Source: Ideonella sp. (lineage in GTDB: Bacteria > Pseudomonadota > Gammaproteobacteria > Burkholderiales > Burkholderiaceae_C). From it: a stretch of DNA of 64,000 bases. Under the pieces are notes generated by a model, which saw nothing but the letters and a program-made list of their open reading frames with translations, was not told where the DNA came from and ran no database searches. The stretch is taken from positions 62,001 to 126,000 of the forward strand of contig JABTUY010000006.1 in NCBI GenBank assembly GCA_015075165.1, written 5' to 3'. Positions 39,800 through 47,050 of the stretch are shown piece after piece. Position 1 is the first letter of the stretch, and each line of letters starts with the position of its first letter. The translations under genes were made by a program, and so were the position numbers.

Positions 39800-41770
39800 T
39801 CAAGCAGCGCGGGCATCGATCGCCAGCCCAGGTACGTCTTGCCCCTGCCCCGATCGGCGCAGCTTGCGCAGATGGACCAGCAGCAGCGAGATCGCGGCCG
39901 GCGTGACGCCGGAGATTCTGGCCGCCTGGCCGAGCGTCGCCGGGCGATGCTGCGCGAGTCTCTGGCGAACCTCGAACCCGAGGGCGGTGACCGTGGTGTA
40001 GTCCAGATCGGCCGGCAGCGCATAGCTCTCGTAGGCCACGGCCCGCTCGACATCGGCGTGCTGCTTGTCGATGTAACCGGAGTACTTGACCTCGATCTCC
40101 AACTGAGCGATCACCGCGTCGGCCATTTCGCCTATCCGACCGTGTAGTGTTTCACGTGAAACCGCGCTGTCCGGATGGGCCAAACCGTCCAACTCGGCAA
40201 CCTGATCGAAGCCGATGCTCGGCCGCTTCAGCAGATCGAGCAGGCTGTACTCGTGCTCGATCGGCTTGCCCAGCAGGCGCAACGCGGCGTCCTGGGGCAC
40301 CAATGTTGGGTTGATCCATGTGCTGCGGTGCCGCTCGCGTTCGAGCGCCAGCGCGTCGCGCTTGCGGCTGAACGCCTCCCAGCGCACGTCGTCGACCAGC
40401 CCCAACATGCGACCCTGATCCGTCAGCCTCAGGTCGGCATTGTCCTCTCGCAACTGCAGTCGGTACTCTGCGCGACTGGTGAACATCCGATACGGCTCCG
40501 ACACCCCCTTGGTCACCAGGTCGTCAATCAGCACGCCCAGATAGGCCTCATTGCGCCCTGGCACCCATGAATCCCGGCCCAGAACCCGCAACGCCGCGTT
40601 CGTCCCAGCATGCAACCCCTGGGCCGCCGCCTCTTCATAGCCGGTGGTGCCGTTGATCTGGCCAGCGAAATACAACCCGGCGATAGTCCGGGTTTCGAAC
40701 GTCGGCTCTAGCGCGCGTGGATCGAAGTAGTCGTACTCGATCGCGTAGCCCGGACGCAGGATGTGTGCCTGTTCGAGTCCGGCGATCGAATGCACCGCGG
40801 CCAGTTGCACATCGAACGGCAGCGAGGTCGAGATGCCGTTCGGGTACACCTCATGGGTCGTGAGCCCTTCAGGCTCCAGGAAGATCTGGTGCGCTGATTT
40901 GTCAGCGAATCGATTCACCTTGTCTTCGATGCTCGGGCAGTAGCGCGGCCCCACCCCTTCGATGACGCCGGTGAACATCGGGCTGCGGTCGAAGCCGCTG
41001 CGAATGATGTCGTGTGTCCGCTCGTTGGTGGTCGTGATCCAGCATGAGATCTGCCGCGGGTGGTCGGCCTCGCGGCCGAGAAAGCTGAACACCGGGGTCG
41101 GGTTGCGATCGCCCGTCTGCTCATCGAGTCGTGAGTAGTCGATGCTGCGGCCGTCGATGCGCGGCGGCGTGCCGGTTTTCAGGCGTCCCTGCGGCAAACC
41201 CAGCGACCGGAGCTGCTCGGCCAGCGCAATGGCTGGGGCGTCACCGGCCCGGCCGCCGGCGTGATGGCTGAGCCCGACGTGGATCCGGCCGTGCAGGAAG
41301 GTACCCGCCGTCAGCACAACAGCAGACGCTATAAAGTTAACACTCGCTCTCGTCGTAACCCCAATGATTCTGCAATTCTTTATAATCAGATCATCCACAG
41401 CCTGCTGAAACAACCAGAGGTGTTGCTGGTTCTCGAGTCGGCCGCGAATGGCTCCCCGATATAGCACGCGGTCGGCCTGCGCGCGCGTCGCGCGGACTGC
41501 GGGGCCCTTCGAACCGTTCAGCACCCGGAACTGGATGCCCGCTTCATCGGTAGCCAGCGCCATGGCGCCGCCGAGCGCGTCGATCTCCTTGACCAGATGG
41601 CCCTTGCCAATGCCACCGATCGACGGATTGCAGCTCATCTGGCCCAGGGTTTCGATGCTGTGGGTGAGCAGCAGCGTCTGGCAGCCGAGCCGGGCCGCCG
41701 CGAGAGCAGCCTCCGTCCCGGCATGACCGCCGCCGACCACGATGACGTCGAAACGCTTCGGAAACTGCAT
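39800..41770 (-). CDS. mnmG: tRNA uridine-5-carboxymethylaminomethyl modification enzyme MnmG (GidA)
   Basis: FAD protein that with MnmE makes cmnm5U34 in tRNAs. The product has 656 residues. FAD motif [20 protein letters not shown] is at the N-terminus; [20 protein letters not shown] and [15 protein letters not shown]-like sequence (here [20 protein letters not shown]), and the C-terminal [20 protein letters not shown] are typical. ATG 41770 fits the family start. Residues about 124-149 are encoded by an AT-rich stretch with rare codons (see finding). A parS site lies inside the gene. Confidence 0.95.
   Translation of the reverse strand: MQFPKRFDVIVVGGGHAGTEAALAAARLGCQTLLLTHSIETLGQMSCNPSIGGIGKGHLVKEIDALGGAMALATDEAGIQFRVLNGSKGPAVRATRAQADRVLYRGAIRGRLENQQHLWLFQQAVDDLIIKNCRIIGVTTRASVNFIASAVVLTAGTFLHGRIHVGLSHHAGGRAGDAPAIALAEQLRSLGLPQGRLKTGTPPRIDGRSIDYSRLDEQTGDRNPTPVFSFLGREADHPRQISCWITTTNERTHDIIRSGFDRSPMFTGVIEGVGPRYCPSIEDKVNRFADKSAHQIFLEPEGLTTHEVYPNGISTSLPFDVQLAAVHSIAGLEQAHILRPGYAIEYDYFDPRALEPTFETRTIAGLYFAGQINGTTGYEEAAAQGLHAGTNAALRVLGRDSWVPGRNEAYLGVLIDDLVTKGVSEPYRMFTSRAEYRLQLREDNADLRLTDQGRMLGLVDDVRWEAFSRKRDALALERERHRSTWINPTLVPQDAALRLLGKPIEHEYSLLDLLKRPSIGFDQVAELDGLAHPDSAVSRETLHGRIGEMADAVIAQLEIEVKYSGYIDKQHADVERAVAYESYALPADLDYTTVTALGFEVRQRLAQHRPATLGQAARISGVTPAAISLLLVHLRKLRRSGQGQDVPGLAIDARAA
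40148..40163. promoter_or_regulatory. parS site 2 (inside mnmG)
   Basis: TGTTTCACGTGAAACC: 15 of 16 bases match the canonical parS TGTTTCACGTGAAACA. Inside mnmG coding sequence, 1.3 kb from site 1. Confidence 0.93.
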
Positions 41771-41942
41771 GGCCTGTTGCGCGCCCGGTCTGAAGAGTCG
41801 CATTGTAGAAAGCGGCTGCGGCGCGAGCGCGCCCGCCCATGGCCTGCGCATCACCGGCGCGGCGAGCCCGCGCCGCGGCACGCTGCGCTGTCGGGACGGA
41901 CAAGACCCCTTCCTGGCCCTTTACGAGCCCCTGCTGCCGACT

Positions 41943-44102
41943 TCAGTGCGGCTTGCCTGCCGCCACCGGCCCACCGGGCACGCTGCGCAACGCGTGCGAG
42001 ACGCTGCCGCCGTCGAGCACGATCACACGATCGGCGCTGGCGACAGTTTCGGGCCGATGCGCGACGATCACGCGGGTCAGGCGCAACTGCCGCACGGCCT
42101 GGTTCACCTGTCGCTCGCGCTCGACATCGAGCGCGCTCGTCGCCTCGTCGAGGAACAGCAGGCGTGGCCGCTTGTAAAGCGCGCGCGCCAGCAGCAGGCG
42201 CTGCTTCTGTCCGCCCGACAACGCCGCACCCATATCGCCGATCAGCGTGTGGTAGCCCATCGGCAGCGCCGCGATCTCGTCGTGCACCGCCGCGTGGCGC
42301 GCACATTCGACGATGCGGCCGATGTCGGGTCGCGAATCGAAGAAGCTGATGTTGTCGGCGATCGAGCCGGCGAACAGCGGCTCGTCCTGCATCACGGTGC
42401 CGACCATCGTGCGCCACGTCGACGCGCCCACCGCGTGCAGCGGGCGGCCTTCGACCAGCACCTCGCCCTGCGCCGGCTGCAGGATGCCGAGCATCACCTT
42501 GATCAGCGTCGTCTTGCCGCAGCCCGACGGCCCGACGATCGCCACCGACTCGCCGGGCTCGACGACGAGGTTGATGCCTTGCAGCACCTGCGGCTCGCTG
42601 TCGGAATAGCGAAACGACACGTCGCGCAGCTCGAGCCGCGGCGGCGCCGCACCCTGCGCTGCGCGCTCGGCCTGCAGCACCGGCTGCAGCTTCTCGGGCT
42701 CGGCCAGCACGATGTCGGCCAGCCGCTCGCCCTGCACCTTCAGCATCTTCAGCTCGGCCCACTTGTCGATCATCGCGGCCACGCGCTGCGAGAACTGCTC
42801 CTTGTACGCGACGAAGGCCAGTAGCATCCCTACCGTGAGCCGCTGGTCGAGTACGAGCAACGCGCCAGCCCAGACCACCAGCACGCGCTCGAGCCCGAAC
42901 AGGCCGCGGTTGGCCACCGACAGCATCAGCTCCATCCGGCGCACCACCATGTCGGCATTCATCGCCTCGACCACGAGGTTCATGAAGCGCGACTGCCGGT
43001 CGGCCTCGGCGGCGAACAGCTTGATTGCCATCACGCCGCGCAGCGATTCGAGGAAGTGACTGGTCTTGTTGGCATCGTGCACCAGCGCCTCCTCGGTGGC
43101 ACGGCGCATCGGCGCGAACAGCACCCAGCGCAGCAACGCATAGGCCGCCACGAAGCCGAGCACGATGAACGTCAGGCGCGGGCTGTACAGCGCCATCATC
43201 GCCAGCGTGGCGATCACCAATGCGCCATCGAGCAGCACCTCGAGAAAGCTGGTGGTCAGCGTCTTCTGGATCTGCTGCACCGCGAAGAAGCGCGACCAGA
43301 TGTCGCCCATATGCCGGCGCTCGAACCACACCAGCGGCAGGCGCAGCAGGTGCGCGAACACATTGCCCAGCCACTGCAGGTTCAGCGTGGCCGACAGGTG
43401 CAGCACCGCCCACGAGCGGATCGCCGCGGCGCCGGCCTGGATCGCCACCAGCATCGCGAAACCGATGCCCAGCGTGACCAGCAGGTCGCGGTCACCGCTG
43501 ACCAGCACGTCGTCGACCACCCACTGCATGAAGAACGGCGTCAGCAGCACGAAGAACTCGAGCACCAGCGCCAGCGCGACGATCTGCGCCAGCGAGCGCT
43601 TGAGCCCGCTGACGCGCCCGAGCAACTGCCGCAGCGTCAGGCGGCGCTTCTCGTTGCGCGGCGCGAAACCGGCCTCGGGCGTCAGCTCCATCGCTGCACC
43701 GGTGAAGTGCCGCGACAGCCGCGCCCACTTGAGCCAGCGCGCGCCGCGCGCTGGATCGTGGATCAGCGCGGCATCGCCGCGCACCTTGACCAGCACGACG
43801 AAGTGATTGAAGTCCCAGTGCAGGATCGCCGGCAGCAGCAGCTGCTCGAGCTGCTCGGGCTCGGCGCGCACCGCCCGTACCTGCAGCTGCAGCGCGCCGG
43901 CCATCAGCGCGAGGTCGGCCATCGTCGCGCCCTTGAGCGACACGTTGAAGCGTTGCCGCAGCGTCGGCAGGTCGACCTGCAGGCCGTGCGAGGCGGCCAC
44001 CATCGCCAGGCAGGCGAGTCCGCACTCGGCGGCCTCGTTCTGCAGGACCATCGGCGTGGCCGGGCGGCCGAAGCCGATGCGCAGGTGCTCGGTCAGCGCC
44101 AT
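41943..44102 (-). CDS. Peptidase-containing ABC exporter (C39 peptidase, PCAT)
   Basis: A 719-residue fusion of C39 peptidase, six-helix membrane domain and ABC ATPase. Such proteins cut double-glycine leaders and export the released peptide. The peptidase has the full set of active residues: oxyanion Gln21 and Cys27 in QNEAAECGLACLAM, His100 in FNHFVVL, Asp116 in HDPARG. The membrane domain spans about residues 170-450. The ATPase has Walker A GPSGCGKTTLIK near 524, signature ALSGGQKQRLLLARAL near 627 and Walker B LLFLDEATSALD. ATG 44102 was chosen; an in-frame start at 44174 would overlap the adaptor gene. The neighbouring GG-precursor gene is the obvious substrate. Confidence 0.93.
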   Translation of the reverse strand: MALTEHLRIGFGRPATPMVLQNEAAECGLACLAMVAASHGLQVDLPTLRQRFNVSLKGATMADLALMAGALQLQVRAVRAEPEQLEQLLLPAILHWDFNHFVVLVKVRGDAALIHDPARGARWLKWARLSRHFTGAAMELTPEAGFAPRNEKRRLTLRQLLGRVSGLKRSLAQIVALALVLEFFVLLTPFFMQWVVDDVLVSGDRDLLVTLGIGFAMLVAIQAGAAAIRSWAVLHLSATLNLQWLGNVFAHLLRLPLVWFERRHMGDIWSRFFAVQQIQKTLTTSFLEVLLDGALVIATLAMMALYSPRLTFIVLGFVAAYALLRWVLFAPMRRATEEALVHDANKTSHFLESLRGVMAIKLFAAEADRQSRFMNLVVEAMNADMVVRRMELMLSVANRGLFGLERVLVVWAGALLVLDQRLTVGMLLAFVAYKEQFSQRVAAMIDKWAELKMLKVQGERLADIVLAEPEKLQPVLQAERAAQGAAPPRLELRDVSFRYSDSEPQVLQGINLVVEPGESVAIVGPSGCGKTTLIKVMLGILQPAQGEVLVEGRPLHAVGASTWRTMVGTVMQDEPLFAGSIADNISFFDSRPDIGRIVECARHAAVHDEIAALPMGYHTLIGDMGAALSGGQKQRLLLARALYKRPRLLFLDEATSALDVERERQVNQAVRQLRLTRVIVAHRPETVASADRVIVLDGGSVSHALRSVPGGPVAAGKPH

Positions 44103-44131
44103 CGCGGGCTCATCGGCGGTCTCAGGGCCGC

Positions 44132-45382
44132 TCACACCCGGCCGGCGATGCCCAGCACCGGCGCGAACAGCCACTCGACCAAGCGGCGCCGCTCGAGCAG
44201 CACGTCGGCGTCGAGCTGCATGCCGGCGGCCAGCGGCTGCTCATGGCCATAGGCCATCACCGTCTGCCGGTCGAGCGCCACCGTCACGCGGTACAGCGGT
44301 TCATTGGGCTTCGCGGCCAGCGGCAGCGCCGCCAGCTCGCCGGCCTGCAGCGGCGTGCTCGACACCTGCTGGACCTGCCCGGCCTGCAGGCCGAACTTCT
44401 CGTACGGGAACGCCGCGATGCGCAGCCGCACCGCTTGAGCGGGCCGGATGAAGCCGAACGCGCTCGACGGCGCGTACAGGTGGGCCTGCAGCCGCGTGTC
44501 GGCCGGCACCATCGTCGCCAGCGCCGCATCGGGCACCACGCTCTGGCCCGGCTCGACCAGCACCGAGGCCAGCGTGCCGTTCTGCGGCGCGCGGATCACC
44601 AGCTCGTTCTTGGCGTCGTTCTCGGCCGCCTCCTGCGCCAGCTCCTGCGCCTCGCGCTGCAGCTGGCTCGAGCGCGCCCGCACCTGCAGCGGCAGCTCGC
44701 GCCGCTGCCCTTCCAGCGCCGCGACATCGCGCGCCAGTGTGCTGCGCTGGCGCTCCAGCGACACCAACTGCGCCTGCAGCGCCAGCACCTCCTCGCGCTT
44801 GGCTTGGATGTGCGCCGTGGAAACGTAGCGGTCCTCACGCAGCGCCTCGAATCGCTCCAGCGCCTGCTGGCCCAGCGCCAGGCGCTGCCGTTGCAGCGCC
44901 GCCTCGCTGTCGACCTGCGACATCTCGCGTCGCAGCGCCGCGAGGCGCTCGGCCAGAGCCGCATCCTGCTCGCGACTCAGCCGTTGCTGGGTTTCGAGGC
45001 TTTCGGTCAGGCTGTCCTGTCGCGCCGACAGGCTGCGCTGCACCCGCTGTTGCGCCTCGCCATCGCGGGTGTGGTGGCCCAACGACAGCACGAACAGCAC
45101 GTCGCCGGCGCGCACGGCCTGCCCCTGGGTCGCGCGCCGCTCGGTCACCGTGGCGACCTGCGGCGACACCAGGCGGATCCAACCGCGATCGGGCACCACC
45201 AGGCCGCGCACATGGGCCTTGCGGGTGTACTCACCCAGCACCAGCCACGCAGCCACGGCAATCGCGCTGAGCACCAACAGCAATGTGAGTACCGACAACG
45301 ACACCGGTCGCACCAGCCGCACATCGCCCATCCACTGTTGGCGGTTGGCGTCGATGGCCTCGGGGCGGAAGAACGGCGTCAT
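44132..45382 (-). CDS. HlyD-family membrane-fusion (adaptor) protein
   Basis: A 416-residue periplasmic adaptor that links an inner-membrane ABC exporter to an outer-membrane channel. One membrane segment at about residues 28-50 (LSVLTLLLVLSAIAVAAWLV) is followed by a long coiled coil, about 100-245, rich in Gln/Glu/Leu/Arg. The lipoyl/barrel region begins IRAPQNGTLASVLVEPGQSV. The ATG at 45382 lies 100 bases after the precursor-peptide stop. The exporter ATG lies 29 bases after this gene's stop, so they are one operon. The outer-membrane TolC partner is not in the window. Confidence 0.9.
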   Translation of the reverse strand: MTPFFRPEAIDANRQQWMGDVRLVRPVSLSVLTLLLVLSAIAVAAWLVLGEYTRKAHVRGLVVPDRGWIRLVSPQVATVTERRATQGQAVRAGDVLFVLSLGHHTRDGEAQQRVQRSLSARQDSLTESLETQQRLSREQDAALAERLAALRREMSQVDSEAALQRQRLALGQQALERFEALREDRYVSTAHIQAKREEVLALQAQLVSLERQRSTLARDVAALEGQRRELPLQVRARSSQLQREAQELAQEAAENDAKNELVIRAPQNGTLASVLVEPGQSVVPDAALATMVPADTRLQAHLYAPSSAFGFIRPAQAVRLRIAAFPYEKFGLQAGQVQQVSSTPLQAGELAALPLAAKPNEPLYRVTVALDRQTVMAYGHEQPLAAGMQLDADVLLERRRLVEWLFAPVLGIAGRV

Positions 45383-45408
45383 CGAAATGCGGCTTCCGAA
45401 ATGCGGAA

Positions 45409-45429
45409 CGGCCCGGATGAACCGGGCCG
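45409..45429 (-). promoter_or_regulatory. Hairpin between peptide gene and hlyD gene
   Basis: CGGCCCGG (45409-45416) pairs perfectly with CCGGGCCG (45422-45429) around a 5-base loop. There is no T-run in the reading direction, so it is not a full terminator. It may attenuate or protect the transcript so that the peptide is made in excess of the exporter; this is inference. Confidence 0.5.
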
Positions 45430-45482
45430 CCGACTAACCGGCCGGAGGGGGGAAGCGCCGGCGCGTCGAGAGAACCTTCGGA

Positions 45483-45632
45483 TCAGCCCCAGCCGCCGCG
45501 CGGCAGGCCGCCGCCGCCGGCGACGCGGCTGAGCTGGATGTGTTCGATCGGCTGCAACGCCTTCTTCGGCTCGACATGCCGCTTGGCACCGAACAAGGTC
45601 TTCAGAAGCGTGGTCTTGGTGGTCTGCTGCAT
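45483..45632 (-). CDS. Double-glycine-leader precursor peptide (49 residues)
   Basis: A small gene from ATG 45632 to TGA 45483, with GGAG (ACGGAGACCAGC) just upstream. The chain begins MQQTTKTTLLKTLFGAKRHV and ends IQLSRVAGGGGLPRGGWG. LSRVAGG matches the usual end of double-glycine leaders (L-S-x-V-x-G-G). Cutting after Gly40 would give a 40-residue leader and a 9-residue core, GGLPRGGWG; cutting after Gly42 is also possible because of the Gly run. The leader is rich in Lys/Thr/Leu rather than the acidic residues of many class II bacteriocins. Next to an exporter with an intact C39 protease, it is almost certainly that exporter's substrate. Activity is unknown: signal, pheromone or antimicrobial. 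Confidence 0.85.
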   Translation of the reverse strand: MQQTTKTTLLKTLFGAKRHVEPKKALQPIEHIQLSRVAGGGGLPRGGWG

Positions 45633-45707
45633 GCTGGTCTCCGTTTGCGGTCACACGTCAAGGGATGACGCATGCCGGGGATTTCAGCAGTTGGTCAGCG
45701 GCCGTGA

Positions 45708-45727
45708 AACTGTCAACTCTTACAGGT
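45708..45727 (-). promoter_or_regulatory. lux box upstream of the precursor-peptide gene
   Basis: AACTGTCAACTCTTACAGGT: half sites AACTG and CAGGT separated by 10 bases, 14 of 20 identical to the Vibrio fischeri lux box as I remember it. If centred near -42, transcription would start about 45675, 43 bases before the peptide ATG. A TGAAAT (minus strand, about 45686-45681) is a possible -10. Confidence 0.8.
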
Positions 45728-45768
45728 GACAGGCCCGCCGAACCGGGGCCCAATCGATGGAGTCTGCG

Positions 45769-46482
45769 TCAGTGAATCAGGCCCAGCCGCAACGCCTTCA
45801 GCACCGCCTGATGCTTGTTGACGCATTCGAGCTTGCGCATCGCGTTGTTCAAGTGCAGCACCGCGGTTCGCTCGGAGATGCCGAGGATGGTGCCGACTTC
45901 CCACGCGGTCTTGCCGTCCATCGTCCAGCGCAGTGCTTCGAGCTCTCGTGAAGACAGCGTCGGCACCTCGGACGCGAGGTCGTTCGGGACCAGGACGCGC
46001 ATCGCCGCGTCGAGCGCATGCACGGCGAACAGCTGCAGGTCGGCGACCACACGCGTCAGTGCGTTGCGGTCGGTTGGCAGCGGTCGGTCGCGGTCCACAC
46101 CGAGCATGAAGTGGCGCCCTTCCGGCAGGTGCAACGCCATCGCGATGCCGGTCTGATAGCCAAAGCGCGCCTGTTCTTCCCACAGGTCGCCTTGGCCTTG
46201 CGAGGTGTAGGTGGCTTGATCCCAGATGATCGGTAGGCTCTGCCGCTTGCAGTGCTGCATGACAGGGTCTTGCCTCATCGCCCGTGCATCGTGGAAGGCG
46301 CTTTGCCACTCCTTCGGCGTGTTATCCACCGTGATGAACTCGCTGCGTCCGATGCCGTGATCGACCACCGCGACGGCGGTCACCGTCTCGAAGCCGAGCG
46401 CGCGGCCGAAGCGCACGACCTCATCCCGGAACTCCTCGCGGCTCCGGGCTTGCAGCACCGACGAGTAACCCCCTTGCAGCAT
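45769..46482 (-). CDS. LuxR-family transcriptional regulator with autoinducer-binding domain
   Basis: A 237-residue acyl-homoserine-lactone receptor type regulator. The N-terminal autoinducer domain keeps most invariant residues: Trp in PKEWQSAFHD (with Phe where Tyr is usual four residues later), Asp-Pro in RQDPVMQHC, Trp in PIIWDQAT and Gly in YQTGIAMALHLPEG. The C-terminal LuxR helix-turn-helix runs LSSRELEALRWTMDGKTAWE to ISERTAVLHLNNAMRKLECV. No luxI synthase is in the window, so it is a solo here or pairs with a distant synthase. lux boxes lie upstream of it and downstream before the peptide gene. The Tyr-to-Phe change could alter the ligand. Confidence 0.9.
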   Translation of the reverse strand: MLQGGYSSVLQARSREEFRDEVVRFGRALGFETVTAVAVVDHGIGRSEFITVDNTPKEWQSAFHDARAMRQDPVMQHCKRQSLPIIWDQATYTSQGQGDLWEEQARFGYQTGIAMALHLPEGRHFMLGVDRDRPLPTDRNALTRVVADLQLFAVHALDAAMRVLVPNDLASEVPTLSSRELEALRWTMDGKTAWEVGTILGISERTAVLHLNNAMRKLECVNKHQAVLKALRLGLIH

Positions 46483-46519
46483 GTGATCGATTCAACGGTC
46501 ATCCGACCGCACGGCGGCA

Positions 46520-46539
46520 ACCTGAAAGGTCTTACAGAT
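46520..46539. promoter_or_regulatory. lux box between luxR and the divergent small gene
   Basis: ACCTGAAAGGTCTTACAGAT: half sites ACCTG and CAGAT separated by 10 bases, 15 of 20 identical to the V. fischeri lux box. It shares CTTACAG with the other box. Its centre is 47 bases from the luxR start and 71 bases before ATG 46601, so LuxR activation of the plus-strand gene from a start near 46572 is plausible, as is control of luxR itself. Confidence 0.8.
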
Positions 46540-46556
46540 TACAAACGGCCGCGACT

Positions 46557-46575
46557 TGTCGAACACTATTCGACA
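46557..46575. promoter_or_regulatory. 19-bp perfect palindrome upstream of ATG 46601
   Basis: TGTCGAA (46557-46563) and TTCGACA (46569-46575) are perfect inverted repeats around CACTA. It overlaps the expected -10 region of a LuxR-driven promoter for the gene at 46601, so a repressor site there is possible. Confidence 0.45.
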
Positions 46576-46600
46576 CATCGAACAACACGGTCGCGAAGTC

Positions 46601-47002
46601 ATGATGCAACCCCAGTCCCACGCATGTCCCCCCTGGACCGTCCGCGCCTGGCCGTCTCTATTGTGGCAGGTTGAAAAGTTGCAGCCATTGCAGTTGCGGC
46701 ATTTGGGCACGCGTGTCACGAACCCGGGCGACCAGATCAGCCGCACTTCCGGACAGACCATCTGGGCAGCTTCGCTCGGCGACCATCAGGCCGGCATGGC
46801 CTGGGATTGGATCCAGCTCTCGCGCGGCGTAGTCGCGATGGCCGATCCGCTGTCGGTGGTGACGAACCTGCGCCTGATCAACCCCGACGGCGATGTGTTG
46901 ACGCCGCTGGAATCATTGCGTTGCCTCAACGAGGTGGTGCACACGCTCGACTGGCAGGACGAGGTCGAACGCGTGCTGACGGTCAACGAGAAGGCGGCCT
47001 GA
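46601..47002 (+). CDS. Hypothetical protein divergent from luxR
   Basis: A 133-residue protein I do not recognise. It begins MMQPQSHACPPWTVRAWPSL and has a Trp-rich middle (TIWAASLGDHQAGMAWDWIQ) and an acidic C-terminus (HTLDWQDEVERVLTVNEKA). No signal peptide or membrane segment is evident. The composition is protein-like, unlike the reading frames around it, and the promoter region has a lux box and a palindrome, so it is probably a target of the adjacent LuxR. A role as immunity or modification factor for the peptide is possible but not shown. Start between ATG 46601 and 46604. Confidence 0.65.
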   Translation: MMQPQSHACPPWTVRAWPSLLWQVEKLQPLQLRHLGTRVTNPGDQISRTSGQTIWAASLGDHQAGMAWDWIQLSRGVVAMADPLSVVTNLRLINPDGDVLTPLESLRCLNEVVHTLDWQDEVERVLTVNEKAA

Positions 47003-47050
47003 GCCGCCAGCTGTCGCCGCGCATCGCGGCCTGCCCGCCACAGCCGCTGC

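Noticed and set aside
41325-41400. AT-rich patch with a DnaA-box-like sequence as a replication origin
   Set aside because: Only one near-match box, inside the conserved mnmG reading frame, with no dnaA or dnaN in the window. It is reported as a composition anomaly only.
46492-46761. Minus-strand Cys-rich small frame (about 89 residues)
   Set aside because: It lies across the luxR promoter and antisense to the gene at 46601, with no ribosome-binding site; treated as chance.
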